NCBI GenBank assembly: GCA_024803745.1
Contig: JANJXV010000024.1
Location: 16,253,927-16,317,926, forward strand
Length of the DNA: 64,000 nt
Origin: Megascapheus bottae
Taxonomy: Eukaryota > Chordata > Mammalia > Rodentia > Geomyidae
Reading direction: 5' to 3'
The notes under the pieces were generated by a model, which ran no database searches, was not told the DNA's origin, and saw only the letters and a program-made list of their open reading frames with translations. Numbering within the stretch: position 1 is the first letter of the stretch; the number at the start of each line of letters is the position of its first letter. Positions 23,901 to 35,833 of this stretch are shown piece after piece. Both the position numbers and the translations under genes were made by a program.

Positions 23901-24540
23901 TAATTTCAGTATCATTTTGCTTGGATTTCACTGAATATGGAAGAAAGGCCAAACCTTGGGTTCAGAACACTTGGGATCTTTTTGTTGTACCATAAAGTAG
24001 TAACATCTGTTTGTTCCAAGGCAGGTTATCAGATCTTTCTAAACTTAGAGAATGGAGAGAAATAGTTCTTACCTTAACGCAGTTAAGAAACAGAAAGTCT
24101 GGAAAGGACTCAGCACAGTACCAAAAATATAGCAGGTGTCTTTCTTAGGCTCTTCCTTGACTGTATCTATTTTTGAAATGGTGGCAGTGCCCAATGAGAC
24201 AAGTGGCTATGGGTTAACATTTTAGATGTATTTTAGGGGAAAGACATGAAATAATTTACCTTTCCAAAGAGTCAGTAAAATGAGACATTTTTCTTAAATA
24301 TCGAGGGTGGAAGGCATAGGAGTCAATCTAGCAAATTAGGGGAGCCCTTTTTTGGCATGCTCTTTGTCTCTTCTCTGGGTTTTAGGATTCCATTTGTTCA
24401 CTGTTTTTTGATGAGCCTAAACCTCATCATCTTTTCTTTAACATTGGTCTATATCTTTTCATTTAGCACCCGTCAATTATATTGTATTACAATGTCCACC
24501 TATCTTTGAGTTTCTCCAACTAGACCATGGCACTTTCCCT

Positions 24541-24600
24541 CTCCCTTCCTTCCTTCCTTCCTCCCTCCCTCCCTTCCTCCCTGCCTGCCTCCCTGCCTTT
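24541..24600 (+). repeat. (CCTT/CCCT)n simple repeat
   Basis: An imperfect pyrimidine tetranucleotide array directly abuts the tail end of the antisense SINE that follows. It reads (AAGG)n in the SINE's own orientation. Confidence 0.9.
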
Positions 24601-24830
24601 TGGGGGCTTGAACTCAGGGCTTTGTGCTCTCACTTGGCTTTTCTACTTAAGGATGGCACTCTACTGCTGGAGCCATACCTCCACTTCCAGCTTTTCGGAA
24701 ACTAATTGGAAATAAGTTTCTCTCAGATTTCTCTCTCCTAACTGGCTTCAAATCAGAATTCTTAGATCTCAGACTACTGACTAGCTAGGATTTTACGCAT
24801 GAGTTGCCCACACCACCCCAAGCCCCCAGG
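24601..24830 (-). mobile_element. B1-like/Geo dimeric SINE (antisense)
   Basis: GGGGCTTGAACTCAGGGCTT is the right arm, CTAATTGGAAATAAG the inter-arm, and CTAGCTAGGATTTTACGC the B1 5' region. Confidence 0.85.
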
Positions 24831-25559
24831 CCTGGCCCTCTTCTTGTTTATGTTGTCTTCTTAAAGAAAATTCCAGGAACAGAGAAGCTTTTATTTGGTT
24901 TGTAAATTGCAAAGACTGCCGTTTTCCAATTGGGACTCTTTTTAGTTCTGCAATGATGTCCTGAAGGGAATGATTACAAAATTAACAGAGCTTCCCTCAA
25001 AGAAGCCATTGGGTAGGGGAGGGAGGGCTAAGGGCTAAGGCTACTGTCCACATTTCATTTTTAAGAAGCTGCCAGCTTTTCTGCTGACTCAGCCCTTTCT
25101 TAGCCTGTCTTGGCAGTTCTCTTTTACATGCTTGTTGCTTAAGAGGGAGTTCATGTTCTCCTGTCCTAGTAGAATGGCTCAAAATTTATAGCTTCAGCAT
25201 TCTTCAATTTGCTACTTTTCTCAAGGAGCTGTGTGTTTTACCAGACTTGCTTTATGAGAAAAAAAAAAAGGTCTAGCTTTCTAATATGGTTGTGAATTTT
25301 GAGAAGTGTTGGCCCTATCATTATGTTGGATTTGTACACATTTCTCATTCTGTGATACTCCCTCCCCTCAATGCTTCAGCATTTGGGTTGTTGAGCTCAA
25401 AATTGTATCTTTGTCAGTCTATAACCCAGACAGATTCTTCACTTTGTCTCTTCATTGAAATGCTCATCCTCATACTCTCAGTTAATACAGCAATGAGCCT
25501 ACTTGACAGTGAAAATATAATCAGTTGTTATATTTCTTACCAGCATCCAATAATTAGGT

Positions 25560-26086
25560 GTGTGGTCCACTGTGGTGACAGAGGGTAGAGCAGCATTTGC
25601 AGGGAGAGGGGAAAGGAATGTGTTTGGTCTGTTGAGCCAATGTACCTCCATCTTGAGGATCCTGCCCAGGATTTTGCACATCAGCTCAAAACAAAACAAA
25701 TCAATAATCACCTCTCTTCTTACCCCCTCTCCCAGAGTGTTAGTCAACTTAACACCTGACCTGAACATAAGTAGCCTCCTGCACCCCAACCAACCATAAG
25801 GTGACATCATGTGTCCCAAGGGACCTCACACTATATCCTAATTGCCCCCACAACAACCCTGAATCTCATTCCAAACCCCTCCTCATCTCCCAGCACTTGT
25901 GAGCATATAACTTCATCCATCCTCAAGACCTACTTGCCTGTCCTTATAAAACTCTTCCATCTATGAGCCATTATGGGCTCTAGCATTTTGCTGGAGGCTC
26001 CTTCCCCAGGCTTTTCTTCTCAGTAAATCTCTGCTGGCATTGAGCCATCTCCTTGCCTATTTCCTGTACCTGCTTGGTTTCTAACA
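25560..26086 (+). mobile_element. Candidate solo LTR
   Basis: The segment has a promoter-like TATAAAA (25944-25950), an LTR-like R region (GGGCTCTAGCATTTTGCTGG), AGTAAATCTCTGCTGG as a variant polyadenylation signal, and an end near TTGGTTTCTAACA. TG...CA boundaries are plausible but I could not confirm a target-site duplication. It has no coding content. Confidence 0.35.
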
Positions 26087-26255
26087 GGATTGTAAGGCAT
26101 ACTTGTGTTGTAAACCCAATTCCCGTGCCCTGTAAGAGAAGAAAAATGTTTTTTTCTTCTATCCAACTTATTTACATTCTCTATGGTCTCCAAGAGAAAA
26201 GTATATCAATGCATTTAATGTAAGTTTTCTATGATACTAAGTACTTAAACCCATG

Positions 26256-26638
26256 TGTTAAGGTTTGTATATGAAATGTCTTTCACAGGGCTGTCCCAAC
26301 TAGTGGTTGGATTGAGAGGTAATTGTCTCATGAGGCTGCTAACCTCATTACCAGATTAATCCATTTGTGAATTTGTAGCTGAATGAGCTATTGGAAGTGG
26401 GGCCTGGTTGAAAGAAAATAGGTCGATGTGAATGTGGTTGTGAAGGTTTTATCTTGTTCTTGACTCTACTCTACCTCTCTTCCTCTTCCTCTCTGCTTCC
26501 TGACTGCTGTTCAGTAAGCAGCCTCCTCCATCACATTATCTGATTATTATGACAGTCTGTTTTGCCTCAGGCTAAAACAATGGAGCCAACTGACTATGTA
26601 CTAATACTTCTGAAACTGCTGGCCAAAATCTAAATCTT
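26256..26638 (+). mobile_element. MaLR-type (ERVL) LTR
   Basis: TGTTAAGGTTTGTATATGAA, CATTACCAGATTAATCCATT, TGGGGCCTGGTTGAAAGAAA and CAATGGAGCCAACTGACTAT follow the order of rodent/mammalian MaLR LTRs. The 3' end is truncated near the next SINE arm. Confidence 0.65.
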
Positions 26639-26639
26639 A

Positions 26640-26728
26640 GAAATGGAGCTGTGGCTCAAGTAGTAGAGTGCCACCCTTGAGTGAAAAAGCTAAAGGCCAG
26701 CACCCAAACCCTGCTCCCCAAGTCCTGG
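26640..26728 (+). mobile_element. Isolated Geo-type SINE right arm
   Basis: GAGCTGTGGCTCAAGTAGTA begins a right arm with no left arm before it. This could be a 5'-truncated insertion. Confidence 0.75.
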
Positions 26729-28187
26729 TGTCTGCAGTTTTGAATTCCTGCCCCTCCTCTGCTTTCTTATCACAGAATGAAGCATTTGCTGAGTTTGCTA
26801 TGCTGTCCAAACTTTAACCTGCCCCACAGTGCATCTGTCCTTTCCTTATCTTCCTTCTGTTCATCAATTCCTGTCTAGGAAATTCAAAAGACAACCTCTT
26901 ACTCAAGTAGCAGCCTTTTTGATGAGGACTGTTGTAAAACAATATAGATTTCTTTCCTCTTTACTCAGAAAAATGAATGTTTTTTATGGTCAAAAGAAAA
27001 TTAGTAGCAGCTGAAAGTGGAATTTTAATGACACTACAACCTAATTGTTATGCAGCTTTAACTTTAAATTCAACATCCTCTTCACAAGTTCCTATTAATT
27101 CATCAGCTAAATAATGTGGCTGCTACTAAAGATTCTGACATCTAATTCTCTGCCTGTGCAGGTTTATTGCCAGGGTGAAAAATACTTTGTCTTTTTTACT
27201 TCCATTTTTAAAAACAAGCATAATGAAAATATAAAATATTGTTTAGGATTTATCTAAGAAGATGTGGCAGCTTCTTTGAGAAATGGTTGGATGAGGAGAT
27301 ATGAATCAAATTCAGAAGTCTTCTCTTCTAGCTAAAGTCATTATTTGAATATGTTTGAGCTGATTGGTCATAGAGAAAAATTCTGTATTTTCCACTATGA
27401 TCTGTATACATGCTTTAAAATTGTTTATACAGCATGAGTAATTTTTGAGGTGTCAAAAGATTAGCAATTATCCCTATAACCTTGTAAATGGTGATGGTTG
27501 TCCTGGGAATAAGTTGGGTTTTCAAAACATCCCACCCATAATGCAGCGATTATTTCCATCTGTGGCCTAGACCTAATCTAGCTGTTCTAAGAGCTGCTGT
27601 TGGAAGGTCATGGGAGGTTTGCAAGGTTTGGGCAACATCTCATGATTAATCAGCAAGGGGGGCGGCTGCTAGGTGTAGAAGGACTCTGATTCCAATTACA
27701 ATCTTTCCCTGTGGTAGAAGATTCTGGATATGTTTTGTGGAATGGTTTACCTCAAATCCAGTTACATGACAGAGGGCCATTCTGGACTCCATACGTCAGT
27801 AGCAGAGGTAAACCTGGATAGGAATGAAGATTGTCCAATTAGGAAATCATGCATAGGTGAGAAATGAGCCCGTTTTTTTGAGCAAGAACTGAAGAAGCAA
27901 GATGAAAAGAAATTGAGCTTGGGCATGTAAGCAGTCTCAAATGGGTGCTCAATCTCTCTCTCCCTCTTCCTTCCTTCTTCATCTTCCCCTCCTTATACTA
28001 GGCAAAAACCCTACCACTGGGCTGTATCCCTACTCGATATTTGTGGACGCTGGGTGCTTCACTTTGCTGTAAAATCTCAGTCACTGCTCAGCAAGGGATG
28101 TTTTTCACGTTGAAATCTTAACCTTTAAAAAGAAACCATAATTGCCTTCTCCCTTCACTTCTCTCTTGCTTCTCCCTTTCCAACCTA

Positions 28188-28264
28188 GGAAGGAAGGAAG
28201 GAAGGAAGGAAGGAAGGAAGGAAGGAAGGAAGGAAGGAAGGAAGGAAGGAAGGAAGGAAGGAAA
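28188..28264 (+). repeat. (GGAA)n microsatellite, about 19 copies
   Basis: A nearly perfect GGAA tetranucleotide array over 77 bases. Long open frames on both strands here (Phe-Leu-Pro-Ser or Lys-Glu-Gly-Arg repeats) are translations of this array. Confidence 0.97.
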
Positions 28265-28389
28265 GAAGACAAAAACATGAGACGGGATATCAAGGTTAGA
28301 GAAGTAATGCATCCACTACCTGATGAATATAACTGTAACCCCTCTATATATTACCCCAACAATAATTTTTTTAGAGGTGAAAAAATAGC

Positions 28390-28618
28390 CACGTGCTAGT
28401 GGCTTGTGCCTGTAATCCTAGCTACTCAGGAAGCTGAGATCTGAGGATTGTGGTTCCCAGCCAGCGCAGGCAGCAAAGTCCATGAAATGCTTATGCATCT
28501 TCAATTAATCACAGAAAAAGCCAGACGCAAAGGTGCGGTTTGAGTGGTAGAGTGCTAGCCTTGAACAAAAGTATCCCAGAGAGAGTGCCCACACTGAGTT
28601 CAAGCCCCAGGACAGGCT
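28390..28618 (+). mobile_element. B1-like/Geo dimeric SINE
   Basis: TGCCTGTAATCCTAGCTACT marks the left arm, and GAGTGGTAGAGTGCTAGCC with GAGTTCAAGCCCC the right arm. The tail is (AAAT)n. GAAAAAATA flanks both ends. Confidence 0.9.
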
Positions 28619-28719
28619 AAATAAATAAATAGAAAAAATAAAGCATAAATTGGGATGACTGAAGTTCCAGCGTGGACAGTTAGTGAGATGTTATCTCAGC
28701 AAATAAGCTCAATGTAGTA

Positions 28720-28925
28720 TGTACAATTGTATGATGATAAAACTGTATTCTCAGCTATGTGGTAGTCATAGGTAGGAGATTGTAGTACAAGGCCAGCCAG
28801 GGCTAAAGCATGAGACCCTATCTCTGAAAAAAAAAACAAAACACTAAAGCATAAAGAGCTTCAAATAGTAGAGCACCCAACTAATAACTATGCAAGGCTC
28901 TACAATCTCAATACTACAACAAAAC
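28720..28925 (+). mobile_element. Degraded B1 + ID-like dimer
   Basis: A B1-like part (AAGGCCAGCCAGGGCTAAAG, GAGACCCTATCTCTG) ends in an A-run at 28828-28840. A tRNA-like part follows (AAATAGTAGAGCACCCAACT). It is more diverged than the other dimers and may represent an older dimer generation. Confidence 0.5.
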
Positions 28926-29212
28926 AATTTTAAAATAATTACTTTAGTAAAGATATAGCAATCCTACTTTCAGCGATATATTTAAAGGAAATAATACAAG
29001 AATTTTGAATAGATGTTTGTACCCTCATTACTGACATAATCTAAATAATGAACATTATCAACAACTGAATGACAAAGAAAAGTGTAGTATGTATGTATGT
29101 TTAAAAAAGAGAGGAGCTCCTGCCACTTGTAATGCCATGAATGAGCTTGCAGACACTATTCTGGGTCAAACTGATCAGAACGCATATGTAGAATCATTTA
29201 AAAAGTCAAACT

Positions 29213-29455
29213 CAAGCCAGGCAATAGTGATTTACACCTGTGATTCTAGCTACTCAGGTAGCTGAGATCAGAGTTTTGCAGTTTGAAGCCAGCCTGGGAA
29301 GACATGTTTTTGAGTGGCTTATCTCCAATTAACCAGTAAAATGCTGGACTGGAGGATTGGCTCAAAAGATGTATAGTACCAACTATACATGAAAATGAAA
29401 ATGAAAATGAGCAAAAGCACAATATCTGGAGTTCAAGCTCCAGTTTCAGCAACAG
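29213..29455 (+). mobile_element. B1-like/Geo dimeric SINE nested in LINE-1
   Basis: Left arm ACACCTGTGATTCTAGCTAC, right arm ending GGAGTTCAAGCTCCAG. An 11-base duplication AAAGTCAAACT flanks it (29202-29212 and 29456-29466), so the insertion postdates the L1. Confidence 0.9.
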
Positions 29456-29681
29456 AAAGTCAAACTAAAACCAGCAAGGGGTAGAATTCTCTCTACTCCC
29501 AGGGGCTTTGAGTTGTGTCAGAGGAGTGGACAGATGTTGGTCAGAGCATAAGTACAAAGTTTCAGGCAAGGTGAGTAACTGCTGGAGTCTATGATATGCA
29601 ATGTGATCGTTATAGTTGACAATATGCACCATATAACTAGATTTGCCAAGAGGGTACATCTTAAGTGTTTTGACCACGTGT

Positions 29682-29705
29682 CACACACACCACACACACA
29701 CTCAC

Positions 29706-29740
<35 letters not shown>
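29682..29740 (+). repeat. (CA)n microsatellite
   Basis: A CA array with a few interruptions, inside the L1 3' UTR remnant. Confidence 0.95.
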
Positions 29741-29944
29741 TGCACGTACAGAGGAAGTAAACAGGAAGTAAAGAAGGACAAAACAGAGGGAAGAAAAGAA
29801 AGGAGAAAGCTATTTGAAGTGGTGAATATGTTAACATAATTATGACAGTCATTTCACAATGTACCCTTGCACAGAACCTTAAGTTATATACTGGAACTAT
29901 ATGTAATTTTGTCATTTATAGAGAAGTAAAGCTGAACTACAAAT

Positions 29945-30930
29945 GGAAAAAGCTTCACGAATTGGATTTAAAAAAAAAACAACAACCAAAGAAATGATTT
30001 AGAATCACAGGCAACCAAACTAAAAAAAAAAAAGTGGACTACATTAAAAAACAAAAACAAAAAACCAAACCACTTTCTGTATCTCAAAGTTTACAATCAA
30101 CAATGAACACAGCGTGTGGAATAGGAGACAGTACTTGCAAACCAACAAATCTGAGATAAGGTTAGGATGCAATAAATAAATATAATCACTGAAACCTTAA
30201 AAAACAACTGGGGAAAGAAGTGAAAGCTGAATTGGCATTTTCCAAAGAGAAATGAGTGGCCACGCTTTGATGCAAGCTCACTGGAATGGCTACTTTGAAA
30301 GCCAGGTAAGTGTTGGTGATCATATGGAAAACTGAAAAATGTACACAGGATTGTTGGGAATTCAGAATGAAATGCCATCATGGAAAACTTGTGGGGTGTT
30401 GTCTCAAAAATAATAGAATTACATGTGATTTTAGCAATCCCACACCTGGTATGCACCCCCAAGAATTGAAAGCAAGATTCTGAAGAGATGTTTACATGAC
30501 AATATTCAGAGAATTATCATTTACAGCTACTACAAGGTAAACACAATTTAAGTATTCATTCATGGATGACTAGATCATCAAATTTGTGATACAGATGGGC
30601 AATGAAATATCACCCATCTCTGACACTGGCTACATTACGTTCGAAACTTAAAGATGTAATGCTAAATGAAATAAGCCAGTGACAACAAAGGCAAATATTA
30701 GAAAATTTCACTTCTATAAGGTAATTGAAATTCTCAAATTCATAGAGACAGAAAGTAGAATGAGGGCAAAAGGTAGGTATTGTTTAATAGGCATGAAGTT
30801 TCTATTAAGGACAGGAAAAATGGAGGTGGAGATGCTGAGAATTACCTAGCAACGCCAGTGTACTTAATGCTACTAATGTGTGCAATAAAGATGACTAAAT
30901 GGTATATTGTTTATTTTGCCCTATTTTTTA
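29945..30930 (+). mobile_element. Second LINE-1 ORF2/3' UTR remnant
   Basis: AATCACAGGCAACCAAACTA, AGTGGACTACATTAAAAA and ACTTGCAAACCAACAAATCT match the distal part of L1 ORF2. GCAATCCCACACCTGGTATG and ATGCTAAATGAAATAAGCCA follow. The 3' UTR shows TTCATAGAGACAGAAAGTAG and TGTACTTAATGCTACTAATG. Many frame breaks make it a fossil of an L1M-age subfamily. Confidence 0.8.
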
Positions 30931-30969
30931 AGCTTAGTATCTAAAGCGTTAAATTATTCTAGAAATGCA

Positions 30970-30994
30970 TTTTGGTTTGGTTTGGTTTGGTTTT
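30970..30994 (+). repeat. (TTTGG)n short repeat
   Basis: About five TTTGG units abut the antisense SINE that follows, at its tail end. Confidence 0.85.
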
Positions 30995-31207
30995 TGCTGG
31001 TAGTAGGGCCACTGTTTTTGAGCTTTTGCACTCAAAGCTAGTGGCAGAATTACCACTCCAGCCGCAGATTTACTTCCAGTTCTTTGGTGGTTAATTGGAG
31101 ATCAGAGTCTCACAGACTTTCCTGTCCTAGCTGGCACAGACCACATTCCTTAGATATCAGCTTCCAGAGTAGCAGACCTGTAGATATGAGCCACCAGGTT
31201 CTGGCCA
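30995..31207 (-). mobile_element. B1-like/Geo dimeric SINE (antisense)
   Basis: A diverged right arm is followed by TTGGTGGTTAATTGGAGATC (inter-arm) and the B1 5' end (GATATGAGCCACCAGG). Confidence 0.8.
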
Positions 31208-31775
31208 AGAAATACTTTAAGATAAAAGTATTTTGTAAAAGCCTTAAATTACTTGTTAAAGAAGTTCAGAGTAAAGATGGACCCATGAACAAAAATCAAA
31301 ACATGAGAAAGAGAGCTGCTAGAGGGGACCTCAATAATTAATGACTTTGAAAAGTGCTCGAAGCCACTAGTTATCATCTATATTGAAAATATTATGCATA
31401 CACAGAGCTTTTTTATCTGAAAGACTCTGTAAATCAGATAAATAATTCAAACACAAATTTGTTCACCTGGGTATCTAAGGGCAATGAGGGGCAAAGGCCA
31501 GGCTCAGTCCCTGTTCTAATGGTTATGGATTTTTGTTCTCCAGAAATGTATGTTGGTAATGCAATGCCCTGTGACTCAGTAAAGGATCCGTGGTGTGATT
31601 TCTCTTTTTACCATCCTCTTTCTACTTTGAAATCCTAATGTTTGATTGGAAAGGAAAAGAATTTCAAAGTTTACTCATCGACTTGTCATTTTTCCTGCAA
31701 AGACAGCTCTTAGTGTTACTATTGTTTTTGTTCTTTACGTAATTATTATTTCTATGTCAATTCTAGACCTTTTAA

Positions 31776-31778
<3 letters not shown>

Positions 31779-31825
<47 letters not shown>
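31779..31825 (+). repeat. (TG)n microsatellite
   Basis: A pure TG array ends at the tail of the following antisense SINE. Confidence 0.97.
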
Positions 31826-31828
<3 letters not shown>

Positions 31829-32075
31829 CTGTCATTGGGGCTTGAACTCAAGGTCTTGTCCCTGTGCTTTTTTTGAACTCAAGGTCTTGTCCCTGTGCTT
31901 TTTTTGCTCAAGAATAGCACTCTATTACTTGAGCGACCCCTCTATTTCTGGCTTTTTGGTCGTTAATTGGTGATAAAGATCTCAAGGACTTTCCTACTCA
32001 GGTTGGCTTTCAACCAAGATCCTCAGATTTCCACCTCCCAAATAACTGGAATTACAGGGGCTACCAGCCACAGAC
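31829..32075 (-). mobile_element. B1-like/Geo dimeric SINE (antisense) with internal tandem duplication
   Basis: Right arm GGGGCTTGAACTCAAGGTC, inter-arm TCGTTAATTGGTGATAAAG, B1 arm CAAATAACTGGAATTACAGG. A 31-base piece of the right arm is exactly duplicated in tandem (31844-31874 and 31875-31905). Confidence 0.88.
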
Positions 32076-32084
32076 TTCTTTTTT

Positions 32085-32265
32085 CTTTCCAGGCCTGGGG
32101 CTTGAACTCAGGCCTGAGCACTGTGCTGGGGATTTCTCAAGCCTAGAGCTCTGCCACTTGAGCCACAGCATCACTTCTGGATTTTTTTTCTGTCTACCGA
32201 GGAATTGAACCTGGTCATTGTGCATACTAGGCAAGGACTCTACCACTAGGCCAAACTCCCGGCCT
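32085..32265 (-). mobile_element. IDL-Geo-type dimeric SINE (antisense)
   Basis: GGGGCTTGAACTCAGGCC is the right arm and GTGCATACTAGGCAAGG the ID arm, ending AACTCCCGGCC. It immediately follows another antisense SINE. Confidence 0.9.
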
Positions 32266-33049
32266 AATGTTTTTTTTAATAGATTGCATAAACACATACC
32301 TGAAGGGAGAAATCAAGAGTGCTACCCACCCAGTAGTATAGAAAATGGAGATGGTTGTCCTGACAGAGCTTCCATGAGGCCTGCTCGCAGAACAGGACAG
32401 CTGTACACCAGCCCCAAAGAACAGGAGGTTCTCTGTAGATTCTGAAATACTTTTCTGTTACTCAGTTAAAATTTTCCGGTATTATCAGCTAGTGTAGTTT
32501 ATTTGTTGCAGGGTGCCCGGATAGTTGTCTAAACACAATTCTGGGTGTATCTGTGAGGATGTGACATCGGGAGAGGAGTGTATGAATCTCTGGTCTGAGG
32601 AAAGCAGACTCCCATGCTTCGTGTGTTGCTTTATCCAGTCAATTAGAATGAGACTTGAATAAAACAAACAAGCTGTATAGGAAAGAATGTCTGTTAATTG
32701 CTTGAGCTGGGACTTTAATCTTTCCCTGCCCTTGAACTAAAAGTAACACCATCAGCTCTCCTAATTCTCAGGACCTCAGGTTCGTTCTGGAAGTGGATTA
32801 CCTGCTTCCCTGGGCTTCCAGGTACCTATATACTCACAATGAATGTATGTATACGTCATTTTGGTTCTGTGATTCTGGAAAGCCCTGACGATTAGTATAC
32901 TCACGTTGTTGGGAAGATCTGAAGCTTTCTTTTCAGACTTGATAATAGCACAGATTTCCTACCTATAGTAGCAAAGACTAATATGAGTCAGAAAATAAAG
33001 ATTCTACCTCAATCTGTTAGTCAACCATGGATAGGACTCTAGACAATCC

Positions 33050-33505
33050 AGATGGTATGTATAAGCTAACTTCTGCTGCTGTAATGAAAACAGCTCTGTA
33101 CATAAGCAATGATTCTGTGAGCTGACTGCACTGTTCTTCTGGCCTGGCCTCCACTGATCTTTGCTCCCTCATGAATCCTGAGTGAGTTGACCTGGTGCTG
33201 GCTAATCTAGGCCCTGGGTGATCTAAGCTGGCTTTGTCCTAGAAATGGGAGGCAGGTGGCTAAGATGGACCCAAACTTCTTCAAAGGGGATAATCACAGC
33301 AACAGACAAGAGGATGCAGGACCCAAGCTTGCTCAAGTCTCTAGGTTTGCCATATTTGTTACTGTTCTGTTGGCCCAAATAAGTTACACAGCCAGGCCCA
33401 GACTAAACTGCTGGAGAAAGAGACTCCGCCTCTAGATGGAGGAAGCCACAGCATTTCCTTGCCAGAACAGTACACAGAGGCATGAGAACTAATGGTTGCA
33501 TTTGC
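33050..33505. mobile_element. Probable ancient LTR-like repeat
   Basis: CTTCTGCTGCTGTAATGAAA, CTGTTCTTCTGGCCTGGCC and CACAGCCAGGCCCAGACTAA are in the order of an old dispersed mammalian repeat, probably an LTR in antisense. I cannot assign the family. Confidence 0.35.
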
Positions 33506-34825
33506 AATTACCACACTGAATTGGCCACTGTCATGCTTATCCAGCCTTAATGCCTCTCGAATCTTACAATGTGGACATCGGGACTGGCACGGATCACATC
33601 ACAGATCTGACACTAAAGTTACATTACTTCCAAACAATGGCAGCAAGGGTTTGAGAGGCCAGCTCGTCCTTTTCCACACAAGCATTCTGCTAGCCTCTCT
33701 CCACTCATGTATGAATATTATTTTATTTGAGAGAACAGAAGTGGCAGATGTGCTCAGTATAGCAAGTAAAGCGAAGTGGTTGAGAAACCATTTATGTTTA
33801 GTACTTAGTAAGTGCAGGGCACATTTCGAGAGAGAGAGCCCTTAGTGGAGAAAGACTCCTGAGAAAATTTGGTCATTGAGGACAAATATATGTTGTAAAA
33901 GATGCCCAAAATGTCTATCTCATGCCTGCCAATTCCATGGGCAGGCATCCTCTGTCTCTAATAGACTTCACGTGAAACCAAGAACTATGAAGTCTCTACC
34001 TGCTTCTCATGGCTTCCTATGCCCATCTTTCTTTCATTCCTTTCTTTTAACTCTCCTCTCCTAGATTCTGCATAGACATGCCACATGAGGCAATTTCATC
34101 TTCTTCCTCAACTGTGTCTCTCTTCTTCAAGGACAATGACCAAGTTTTATTTTCATACTAATTACTTCTCAGCATTGTGCCAAAGTGCATCCTAGCCAGC
34201 CCCTTTGGCTCCATTTACGTGCCTTGCCCTTCAAGATGCCCTCCCCTCCTTCTTCTCCACTCTTATCCTCATCTATGAAGCACCTGAGCATCTGTCCTGG
34301 GCTAGATGTTCTCTTATCTGAAGACTCTCCTAGACCAGCCTGGAGCCTTGCTTCATCCACATCATTGAGAGTGACAAATGGGAAATGACAAATGGGCTGC
34401 CTATACCTCCTTCCCTGAAGGCCTGTTGCACAAGCCCAGGCCAGACTATATGAACTAATCTCCTTGGGAATACTATTAGTATTATTATTTAAGTGTTTTG
34501 CAGCCCAACCATAATGTAATTCTCTCTTATAAAGAGACCAAGAAAGCTTTCATCTTTTCTGTAGCCACAGTACCTGAAACAGACTTCTCTATACAGTATA
34601 GAGCCTTCTAGGTTGTAACCAGTTGGTAGTACTGATTATTTGCTTTACTTGCAGCCTGCATGAGTTTCTCTGCTACACCATGATTCTATACTTGCTTTAC
34701 ACTAGATGAAATATGGCTATTTTCAAAGTGGGTGAGGGAAGGGTTATGGTGAGATTTCTTGCCTATTATATTTGTTTGTTTTCCATGTGCTCTTTCTTCT
34801 AGCTTGTTGTTGTTATTTTCTAGTT

Positions 34826-34947
34826 TTGTGTGTTTGTTTTTGAGACAGGTTCTCACTATGTAGCCCAGGTAGGTCCTAAGCACACAATCTTCCTATCTCG
34901 ACCCCACTGAGTGTAGGATCATGTGGACCACCATGCCAAGCTTCCTT
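34826..34947 (-). mobile_element. B1 monomer (antisense)
   Basis: TTTTTGAGACAGGTTCTCAC and TATGTAGCCCAGGTAGG are classic antisense B1 features, ending GACCACCATGCCAAGC. Confidence 0.9.
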
Positions 34948-35833
34948 CTGTTTTCACTATTTGGTGCCATTGAGATGCTGTGACTATTAAATCGGGCATC
35001 TGTCACATTTTTGTTCCTTCCTGCCACTTCCTGTGATCATTTCTTTCCAGATTCCTCCTCATCTTTGATCTTCTGAGAAGCCTACCCTAGCCCCCTTAAT
35101 TCTTCATTTTTTCACCCCAAACATTTCATCCCATCCCTGAGGCTCATCACTTCAGTCATTTTGATCCTTTGTCTTTATGACTTCCCTGATGGAATATGGG
35201 TTTTTGTAGCTAACGTAATCTGAGCTAGAAATTCTCAGTAATCCTCGTCTACTCCGCTGCCCAGACTTTATCATCGGTTTGATTTGTCTGCCTCAGTCTT
35301 GGAGCTTTTAAGATCATCTCTTCCCACACTGTAATTTTTATATTTGATCTGTATACCAGAATGAGATTCAGGTACTCTATTATGCCTTTGCTATTTGCTG
35401 GAATAGATATGGTTTGTCTTCAAGTCCTGCCTGGACTTGACCAGATCCTATTAGCACAAACAGTTATGGTAATGATAATCTTCATTTATTGTACTATCCT
35501 TTCTCAAATTTATTTATAACCATTATGTTTATGTTTGCATGCTATTTTTGAAGGACATCTTCTTGCCATATTGGATCAAAATCCGAGATGATATTCTCCC
35601 AGCCCTTAGAGTTTCCATTTTTAGCCCCTATGAAAATGCAAAGTAAATGATTAATTGTGTAATTTTTGGCTTACTGTCCAATAATTTATTTTGTTGTTAG
35701 ATAATAAGCTTCCTTTCCTATGGAGAATTATCCATTCTTCATAGAAGGGGATAAGAGAAAACACAAAAGGATAATGTCAACACACCACATTACCTAAAAC
35801 TTAAGGGTTTCCCCTAAAAGATTTTTAACAAAA

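Larger units (their letters stand above)
28965..29940 (+). mobile_element. LINE-1 3' end, interrupted by a SINE
   Basis: TAGCAATCCTACTTTCAGC and AACAACTGAATGACAAAGAA match the end of L1 ORF2. GATGTTGGTCAGAGCATAAG, TACAAAGTTTCAGGCAAG and TATAGTTGACAATATGCACC match an L1M-type 3' UTR. A SINE splits it at 29213-29455 and a CA repeat has expanded inside it at about 29690-29740. No intact reading frame remains. Confidence 0.8.

Noticed and set aside
28105..28399. Long repetitive frames on both strands (FLPS or KEGR repeats)
   Set aside because: They are translations of the GGAA microsatellite and flanks. There is no conserved start, splice site or domain.
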